NCBI GenBank assembly: GCA_030427965.1
Contig: JAUICD010000017.1
Coordinates: forward strand, 1 to 58,540
Direction: 5' to 3'
Length of the DNA stretch: 58,540 nt
Origin: Bdellovibrionia bacterium
GTDB lineage: Bacteria > Bdellovibrionota > Bdellovibrionia > Bdellovibrionales > JAUICD01
In this document: positions 53,166 to 58,540 of the stretch, in pieces
Position numbering within the stretch: position 1 is the first letter of the stretch
Layout of the letters: every line of letters begins with the position of its first letter
Notes under the pieces: model-generated
Database searches by the model: none
Told to the model about the DNA's origin: nothing
The model's input: only the letters and a program-made list of their open reading frames with translations
Made by a program: the position numbers and the translations under genes

Positions 53166-54977
53166 TCACTGTAACGTAAGGATTCTGTTAGATTTTTGAG
53201 TTGGTAGTATTATTTTGAAATGACTTCCCTTTCCAGGTTCACTTTGCACTGAAATAGACCCGCCGTGTAGAGTGATGATGTGCTTCACAATCGCAAGCCC
53301 TAGCCCCGTGCCGCCAGCTTGACGATCACGGCCATGGTCCACTCGATAAAAACGCTCAAAGATTCGCGGAAGATGTGAGGAGGCAATACCGACTCCATGG
53401 TCTATGATATCAATTTCAGAGAAGTCTTCGGAGTGACGTACGACAATTTGAATTTTTGAATTATTGGAAGAGTAGGTGGTGGCATTGTTAATGAGATTTA
53501 CTAAGACCTGCTCCATAAGGTGAAGCACAATTGTGACTTTGCCATCTTTTTGAATTGTAACTTCAATATCAATGTTCTTTTCTTTAGCCCTTTTCTTGCA
53601 AAGCTCTATAGAAGAGTGTATCAGCGAGGAAAGCATATGATACTTTGCATTGTCGTTTAAGATTTCTTTAGCATGGCTTTCCATTTGTGAGAGTAGAAGA
53701 ATATCATTTACAAGATTTTGAAGTCTTTCGGATTGTTTCATCAAGATGGCTGCAAATCGAGAGATGTCACCGTCTTTTTCACGGGTCATTTGCCACAACG
53801 TCTCAGAAAAACCGCGTATAGATGTCAAAGGTGTTCTCAGTTCATGTGATACATTTGCTACAAAGTCTTTGCGGTAATTTTCTAGGGTTTTAATTTCTGT
53901 TACGTTTTTAAGCAAAAGCACAATTGAGGGGCGATGTTCTTCAGGAGTTTCAAATGGGTGACTTGAAGCAAGGAGCCACGATGTTCCAATTTCATTTTCA
54001 ATGGCAATCTCACGAGTGAGTTGTCCTTTTTTTCTTAAGGCGTCTCGAACAAACTCAATTACTTCAATTCTTCTTGTACATTCAGGAAGGGTTTCAGTTG
54101 GGTGATCTGTAGAGTGAATTTCAAGTATCTGTTTTGCAGCCGGGTTAATAAATAAGACATTCATGTTTTCATCAACAGCAAGTAAACCTTCACCCATAGC
54201 GCTTAGCATGGATTCCATCTCTGAAGCTTGTGTTGTGATCTGACGATCTCTTTTGTCGAGTTTGGCTGCAAGGCGGTTGAAGGAGCGTATGATTTGAGAT
54301 GTTTCTTTGGAAAGATAATATTCACTTGTAATTCGTCTATGGAAATGTCCTTTCCTTAAGCCACGTGCTTCTAGTGCAATTTTAGAAATTGGATTTGTAA
54401 AAAAACGTCCCAATATAAAAACAATAGCTACAAAACCTAAAAAGAGCAGCAGAGATTTTGCTATGAGTTTTGTAATGATATTGTTGAGATGGTTTTTAAT
54501 ATGACCTGTCGGGTAGCCAACGCGAAGGACCCAAGTTTTTCCGTCATCAAGGCGCATAGGGAGTGAGGTTTCTAAAAACTCAATTTCATCATAGGGGATA
54601 TCACTTATGTAGCGCGCTTTTTTCAATTGAATAAGATCATAAAAATCAGCCGAGCTTCTTTGGTTTTCAATAGAGTTTGGAGCCAGGTAGCTGTCTGCCA
54701 CGACGTTTCCATGAGATCCGTATATCGTATAGCGTGTTGAGCTGACTTCAATCAGTTGTGACACTTGGTTTTGCAACTCAAGATGGTTCTTTTCTTTTAA
54801 GTAGGGGTATAGAATTCGTCTTGCGATATTGGAGCTTTCAAGGAGGTTATTTTTTACTTCTTTGACATAGAGACTCTCATAGGTTTGATATCCGTAGTAG
54901 ACTCCAACAGAAATTGAAACGAAGCCAAGAAGGATCAATGAAAAAAACAGTCTCCAAAAGAGGGATTTGGGTTTCAA
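53166..54977 (-). CDS. phoR: Phosphate-responsive sensor histidine kinase PhoR
   Basis: 603 residues. Domain order: TM1 (~9-28), periplasmic sensor (~29-165), TM2 (~170-190), HAMP (NPISKIALEARGLRKG, ~195-250), PAS (MLSAMGEGLLAVDENMNVLF, ~255-370), HisKA with phospho-acceptor His in FVANVSHELRTPLTSIRG (~377), HATPase_c with NLINNA (N box), DHGVGI (G1), and GGTGLGLAIVKHI (G2). The large periplasmic domain differs from E. coli PhoR and resembles the Gram-positive PhoR/WalK layout. Overlaps phoB by four bases. Assignment rests on linkage with phoB and pst. Confidence 0.93.
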   Translation of the reverse strand: MKPKSLFWRLFFSLILLGFVSISVGVYYGYQTYESLYVKEVKNNLLESSNIARRILYPYLKEKNHLELQNQVSQLIEVSSTRYTIYGSHGNVVADSYLAPNSIENQRSSADFYDLIQLKKARYISDIPYDEIEFLETSLPMRLDDGKTWVLRVGYPTGHIKNHLNNIITKLIAKSLLLFLGFVAIVFILGRFFTNPISKIALEARGLRKGHFHRRITSEYYLSKETSQIIRSFNRLAAKLDKRDRQITTQASEMESMLSAMGEGLLAVDENMNVLFINPAAKQILEIHSTDHPTETLPECTRRIEVIEFVRDALRKKGQLTREIAIENEIGTSWLLASSHPFETPEEHRPSIVLLLKNVTEIKTLENYRKDFVANVSHELRTPLTSIRGFSETLWQMTREKDGDISRFAAILMKQSERLQNLVNDILLLSQMESHAKEILNDNAKYHMLSSLIHSSIELCKKRAKEKNIDIEVTIQKDGKVTIVLHLMEQVLVNLINNATTYSSNNSKIQIVVRHSEDFSEIDIIDHGVGIASSHLPRIFERFYRVDHGRDRQAGGTGLGLAIVKHIITLHGGSISVQSEPGKGSHFKIILPTQKSNRILTLQ

Positions 54978-55663
54978 GGCTCTCCCTTTAGACGATATCC
55001 AATACCACGAACTGTTTCAATGCTTTGGCCAAGTGAGCCCAACTTTCTTCTTAGCCCCACCATTTGAAAGTCTATAGTACGATCTGTAACAGCGTAATCT
55101 TCTCCTCTTATGAGATCGATAAGTTGTTGTCTTGTATAGACTCGGCCGGGTCGGCTCATGAATGCCTTTAAGATACTGAATTCAGAAACTGTGAGTTTGA
55201 CTTCAGATTGCCCAAGCTCGACTCTGTGGCTTTCAGTGTCCATTTCGAGCAGTCCATATTTGAGTTGAAAAGATTTTTGGGATTTAGAAGTTCTTCTAAG
55301 TAGTGCCTTGATTCTTGAAATCAAGATATTGGGGCTAAAAGGTTTTGGTATGTAATCATCTGCTCCAGCATCAAGTCCATTTATAATATCTTTTTCAGAA
55401 TCTAGTGCTGTGAGCATGATAATTGGAATCGAATTGTATTTGTCGGATTTTCTCAACCATGAACAAAACTCAATTCCGGATGTTCCTGGTAGCATGATAT
55501 CAAGCAAGATTAGGTCTGGATGGAATTTCTGCATTTCGACTGAGGCCAACTCCGTGCTCTCTACACACTCGGTCTCAAACCCTGATTGAGAGAGGTTGAA
55601 TCGAATCAGTTCTTGAATGTCGGGCTCGTCTTCGACAATGAGCACTTTTTTGGGTAAATTCAT
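54974..55663 (-). CDS. phoB: Phosphate regulon response regulator PhoB
   Basis: 229 residues, OmpR/PhoB class. Receiver domain with EDEPDIQEL (acidic pocket ~11-19), phospho-acceptor Asp in LILLDIMLPG (~54), Thr in MLTALDS, Lys in PKPFSP. Winged-helix DNA-binding domain from ~130, with RVYTRQQLIDLIRGEDYAVTDRTIDFQMVGLRRKLG. First gene of the phoB-phoR-pstSCAB-phoU block, so the regulator may autoregulate the whole unit; no clear Pho box is seen in the 97 bases upstream. Confidence 0.94.
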   Translation of the reverse strand: MNLPKKVLIVEDEPDIQELIRFNLSQSGFETECVESTELASVEMQKFHPDLILLDIMLPGTSGIEFCSWLRKSDKYNSIPIIMLTALDSEKDIINGLDAGADDYIPKPFSPNILISRIKALLRRTSKSQKSFQLKYGLLEMDTESHRVELGQSEVKLTVSEFSILKAFMSRPGRVYTRQQLIDLIRGEDYAVTDRTIDFQMVGLRRKLGSLGQSIETVRGIGYRLKGEP

Positions 55664-55760
55664 GCTTTATCTATACATAACTTTTGTAAGAATGGCGTTA
55701 GAATTTGCACTAAATATGGAAAAATTTGAGAGCTATCCGTCTTTAAGATCAACACTGAGG

Positions 55761-56519
55761 TCATTTTTCAGAGTTCTTCTTGTCCTGATGATACTCGACT
55801 TCGATCAATAGTGGACTGTGATCTGAGAAAGAGCCCCAGTACCCATTTACAAGACATTCGGCATAGGTGACTTTTAAATTCCTTAAATAGATTCGGTCTA
55901 AACAAAGTACGGGCTTGATGCTGGGAAAGGTTTTGGCAAGTTGGCCATGTTGACTTTTATGTGCATCTTTTAAGTTCAATCGGTTTTCGAGTTTTTGGCA
56001 GATGGTTTGATTCCAGTCATTGAAATCTCCTGCAAAAATCATAGGTGCATTTTTTAATTCCAATTGATGATGAGCATGAATAATTTTATCAATTTGTTGA
56101 GAACGTCCCTTTCCCATTAAGTTGAGATGTGTGCAGAAAAAGTGGATGTTGAGATCCGATGGTTTTGCATAAAGAACACCTCTTTTTTCAAAAGGATTGG
56201 TGGAAATGTCGGTGTTACTCCATTTGTTGAATTCAAATCGTGAAAGTATGGCATTTCCATGGTGTCCTTTGGGATAGACAGCATTTTTTCCATAAGCATG
56301 GTGAGGGAAAATCTTCTCAGCAAACTGTTCCAATTGATTGTTCAGGAGCTGAGGATTGTTTCTCACTTTCTTGGATTTGACTTGTCCGCTAATCTCTTGA
56401 AGAAAGAGAACATCAAGGTTGAGCCTCCTCAAAGCCTCAACGCACTCCTCAAACATATATTTATTGCCAAGCCAGTTGAATCCTTTGTGAATGTTGTAGC
56501 TTAATATACGTAGTTTCAT
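55761..56519 (-). CDS. Endonuclease/exonuclease/phosphatase family protein (YbhP-like)
   Basis: 252 residues. EEP-fold motifs: SYNIHKG (~7-13), LQEI (metal Glu, ~40), THLNLMGKGRSQQI, AGDFNDW (~165-171) and SDHSPL (catalytic His near the C-terminus). No signal peptide. The ATG at 56519 overlaps the ClsB-like stop as ATGA. In E. coli the EEP gene ybhP likewise neighbours clsB (ybhO), so this is a conserved pair; YbhP's own substrate is not established. Confidence 0.88.
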   Translation of the reverse strand: MKLRILSYNIHKGFNWLGNKYMFEECVEALRRLNLDVLFLQEISGQVKSKKVRNNPQLLNNQLEQFAEKIFPHHAYGKNAVYPKGHHGNAILSRFEFNKWSNTDISTNPFEKRGVLYAKPSDLNIHFFCTHLNLMGKGRSQQIDKIIHAHHQLELKNAPMIFAGDFNDWNQTICQKLENRLNLKDAHKSQHGQLAKTFPSIKPVLCLDRIYLRNLKVTYAECLVNGYWGSFSDHSPLLIEVEYHQDKKNSEK

Positions 56520-57628
56520 GCCCAATACCTAAAAATAGAAAGTAATTTTGCTCCCCAGTACTTCCAAATACTCCATCTTGAAATAACCATATCTGTGACT
56601 GGGATGCATGACCCTATCATCTCATTCCAAATCAAACTCATTTCTGAGATGGATTCTTCAGAGCGAAGAGCAAGATCGACTTCCAAATCATGCTTCCAAC
56701 TTCGATTGTTCAAATTACTAGATCCAACCAGAACTTCATTCTCAAAAAACCATGTTTTTGCATGAAGTATTTTGGGGTGATACTCATAGATTAAAACCCC
56801 TTGATCAAGTAGCGTAGAATAGAGATGTCTACCAAACCAAGTTACAATTGGGACATCTGATTGATTGGGCAGAATGAGTGAGATTTTTATATTTCGACTT
56901 CGAGCCTCTGATAGTGCTGAGAGTAGCCGGAGCGGAGGAACAAAGTAGGCACTTACCACTCGTATTTCAGTTGTGGTGTTTAAAATTTTATTCAATAAGC
57001 GACTATTACGGTTTCGACGTAACTTTGCTGTACTGTTAAGGTAGACGTCGGTGCTCTCACAGATGTTTTCAATATTTTTTGAGAGATTGAGCCTTGCTTG
57101 AATTCTTGAATCGGAAGACTCCCAAGAGTGATTGAATGAAGATTCGAGTAACTCAATGGGCCCTCCTATTAATCTTGTTCCGATATCAAACCATTTGAGA
57201 TGATCGCTTGTTACATTTAGACTTCCTGAGTATGTGATTTGCCGATCTAGGATTACAAGTTTCTTATGGTTTCTTCGATTCATTTGAGCAAATCGCCATA
57301 TGAGTTTTTTAGGATGGAGTTCGGAAAGAATGTTTTTTCCAAAAGGCCATGGAAGAGGGTGATATGGGCGAATTGAGAAATTTTCAGATGCATGAGCCTT
57401 TGAGATAGTATTCCAGTTTGGTGTTCCAAAGCCATCAAGAAGAAGGCGGACTTTGACCCCACGGAGGCTTGCTTTTTGAAGAGCATCGAGGACTTCTTTT
57501 CCAATGTTATCAAGCTCAAATATATACACTTCAAAATCTATACATGATTTTGCTTTTGAAATATCTGAAACAAGGTCAGTGAAGTATTGGGAAGCATTTG
57601 AATATAGTTTTTCTGTTTGCCAACTCAA
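56516..57628 (-). CDS. clsB: Phospholipase D-type cardiolipin synthase (ClsB-like)
   Basis: 370 residues without N-terminal membrane helices, as in ClsB. First HKD motif RNHKKLVILDRQITYSGSLN (~118-137) is intact. The second, ILHAKTWFFENEVLVGSSNLN (~288-308), has Glu where the motif's Asp is expected. N-terminal IDFEVYIFELDNIGKEVLDAL and RGVKVRLLLDGFGT resemble ClsB. It probably joins phospholipids to cardiolipin or does related phosphatidyl transfer. TTG start with AGGA six bases upstream, overlapping the channel gene stop; ATGA to the EEP gene. Confidence 0.83.
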   Translation of the reverse strand: MSWQTEKLYSNASQYFTDLVSDISKAKSCIDFEVYIFELDNIGKEVLDALQKASLRGVKVRLLLDGFGTPNWNTISKAHASENFSIRPYHPLPWPFGKNILSELHPKKLIWRFAQMNRRNHKKLVILDRQITYSGSLNVTSDHLKWFDIGTRLIGGPIELLESSFNHSWESSDSRIQARLNLSKNIENICESTDVYLNSTAKLRRNRNSRLLNKILNTTTEIRVVSAYFVPPLRLLSALSEARSRNIKISLILPNQSDVPIVTWFGRHLYSTLLDQGVLIYEYHPKILHAKTWFFENEVLVGSSNLNNRSWKHDLEVDLALRSEESISEMSLIWNEMIGSCIPVTDMVISRWSIWKYWGAKLLSIFRYWA

Positions 57629-58083
57629 CTTCGTTCCTGAAGAGATTGAAGAACTCTCTCTACACGGGCAAGTTGATTTTGAATCTCTTCGATGTCTTTT
57701 TGGTGGGCGGTTACGGCTTCTGTTTTTTCAGCAAGTGTGGAGTTGATGACGGAAACAAGAACTGCCATGAAGCTTAGAAAGAATGTGAGTCCAGTAACAA
57801 TCAAGAACACGCCCGTCATTCGCCCACCAACTGTTGTTGGAACAATGTCTCCATAACCCACTGATGATACGGTTACCATGGCCCACCAAATTGCATCTGC
57901 AAAGTGTTCAACACTTGGATTTAAATGGTTTTCAAAATGCCAGAAAAGGGTTGCCCCCAGTAAAGTCAGCGCGTTTCCCACTAAGGCTAGGTAAATAAGA
58001 AGCGGGGTCCTTAATGAACGAAATAGGACCATGGAGTATGTGGGGATGTAATGCATCGGTGAATGATTCTTTTTTTTGCTCAT
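57625..58083 (-). CDS. Two-helix potassium channel with C-terminal coiled coil
   Basis: 152 residues. TM1 (~22-45, LLIYLALVGNALTLLGATLFW), pore helix and selectivity filter AIWWAMVTVSSVGYGDIVPTT (~64-84) with the K+ signature VGYGD, TM2 (~90-115, GVFLIVTGLTFFLSFMAVLVSV), then a ~35-residue helical coiled-coil tail (HQKDIEEIQNQLARVERVLQSL) likely promoting tetramers. No RCK/TrkA-N domain. First gene of the channel-clsB-ybhP run, linked by four-base overlaps. Confidence 0.88.
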   Translation of the reverse strand: MSKKKNHSPMHYIPTYSMVLFRSLRTPLLIYLALVGNALTLLGATLFWHFENHLNPSVEHFADAIWWAMVTVSSVGYGDIVPTTVGGRMTGVFLIVTGLTFFLSFMAVLVSVINSTLAEKTEAVTAHQKDIEEIQNQLARVERVLQSLQERS

Positions 58084-58217
58084 TGTGTTAATCTAAAGAA
58101 ATCAAGCCACTAGGTCAATTATTGGAATCAAGGAATGCTGTTGTCTTGCAGAAATAGAGAGTAAAATATAAATAATTGATAGAAAGGACTGACAACCAGT
58201 TTTTTAGGAGGTCTATG

Positions 58218-58511
58218 ATGGAGATTGTTTCTGGAGAAGACTTTGAAGTCACTGAGGCAATTCATACTGAAGTGCATGAAAGAGCCGAGCAAATACAAAA
58301 ACACCTCAAAAATGAGGCGCTTATTCGGTTTCACTTATCTCAAACTGCACCTAGTCAGTTTCAAGTGAAGATCGAAGTGAAATACAGTGATAAATTTGTG
58401 GTGGGACATGCCGAAGAGCGTGATTTTCACAAGAGCTTAAATGAAGCCAAAGCAAAAGTCATGAGGCAGATTGACGATTTGCATGGTCGCGCAAAAGCCA
58501 ATCGCCACTAA
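58218..58511 (+). CDS. hpf: Ribosome hibernation promoting factor (HPF/RaiA family)
   Basis: 97-98 residues, the short HPF/YfiA type that binds the 30S decoding region to inactivate ribosomes in stationary phase. Family features: start MEIVSGEDFEVTEAIHTEVHERAEQIQKHL, a central beta strand QVKIEVKYSDKFVVGHAEERDFHKSLNEA and the basic helix KVMRQIDDLHGRAKANRH. Of two ATGs (58215, 58218) the second has ideal spacing (six bases) from AGGAGG. A promoter-like TATAAA lies at ~58170. Divergent from the channel gene; the window ends 29 bases after the stop. Confidence 0.85.
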   Translation: MEIVSGEDFEVTEAIHTEVHERAEQIQKHLKNEALIRFHLSQTAPSQFQVKIEVKYSDKFVVGHAEERDFHKSLNEAKAKVMRQIDDLHGRAKANRH

Positions 58512-58540
58512 AGTTTATAGAAACATTATCTGCAGATGGT

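Overview
The window is a gene-dense stretch (58.5 kb, estimated by eye at roughly 40% G+C) of a Gram-negative bacterial chromosome. lpxD (lipid A synthesis), a complete Pst/Pho regulon, many Sec signal peptides and lipoproteins, and a high density of secreted hydrolases (S8, M28, S41, S33-like, M74, papain-like, HExxH) point to a Bdellovibrionota-type organism (Bdellovibrio/Bacteriovorax relatives). The lineage is inferred from gene content and protein style, since there is no rRNA in the window. TTG and GTG starts are common. I see no tRNA, rRNA, CRISPR array, prophage or transposase gene.

Layout. 1-4.6 kb: secreted subtilase (cut by the left edge), DUF2156 protein, M28 aminopeptidase, lipoprotein. 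4.6-9.3 kb: pgsA-like synthase divergent from a CNT nucleoside transporter, then the overlapping minus-strand run infA-lpxD-metG. 9.4-16.8 kb: tex, HAD phosphatase, topA with a histone-like tail, HAD-like protein. 17-22.1 kb: Prc-type S41 protease, 2-oxoacid dehydrogenase E1 alpha/beta, methyltransferase. 22.4-28.5 kb: large secreted unknown protein, then minus-strand fusA-CNNM-cutA-mpg. 28.7-35.4 kb: short recQ overlapping aat, two secreted unknown proteins run directly into proB-proA. 35.4-41.9 kb: accessory-looking region with an HNH nuclease, S33-like hydrolase, small unknown protein, M74-type murein endopeptidase lipoprotein, DUF454 protein. 42-48.4 kb: a five-gene Yej-like peptide ABC transporter and a small secreted HExxH protein. 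48.5-58.1 kb: minus-strand phoB-phoR-pstS-pstC-pstA-pstB-phoU, preceded by K+ channel, ClsB-like and YbhP-like genes. 58.2 kb: ribosome hibernation factor.

The most notable non-coding content is a family of small dispersed repeats, in five copies (about 2.5, 12.1, 16.8, 22.2 and 35.7 kb), all just downstream of genes. Intact copies have terminal inverted repeats resembling AAACTGGCCTACAACAG. Two copies have exact 9-bp flanking duplications (AAAATCATA; AAAAAAATA) and a third has an 8/9 match, so this is a non-autonomous transposable element (MITE) family. Beside one copy lies an unrelated 137-nt palindrome with perfect 30-bp arms. I did not find a new multi-gene system. The MITE family, the palindrome and the cysteine-rich secreted pair ahead of proBA are the best candidates for undescribed biology.

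The genes suggest a cell investing in extracellular digestion (proteases, murein endopeptidase), uptake of the products (Yej-type peptide importer, nucleoside transporter, Pst phosphate importer) and envelope modification (ClsB-like, PgsA-like, DUF2156). This fits a predatory or scavenging lifestyle, but that is inference.
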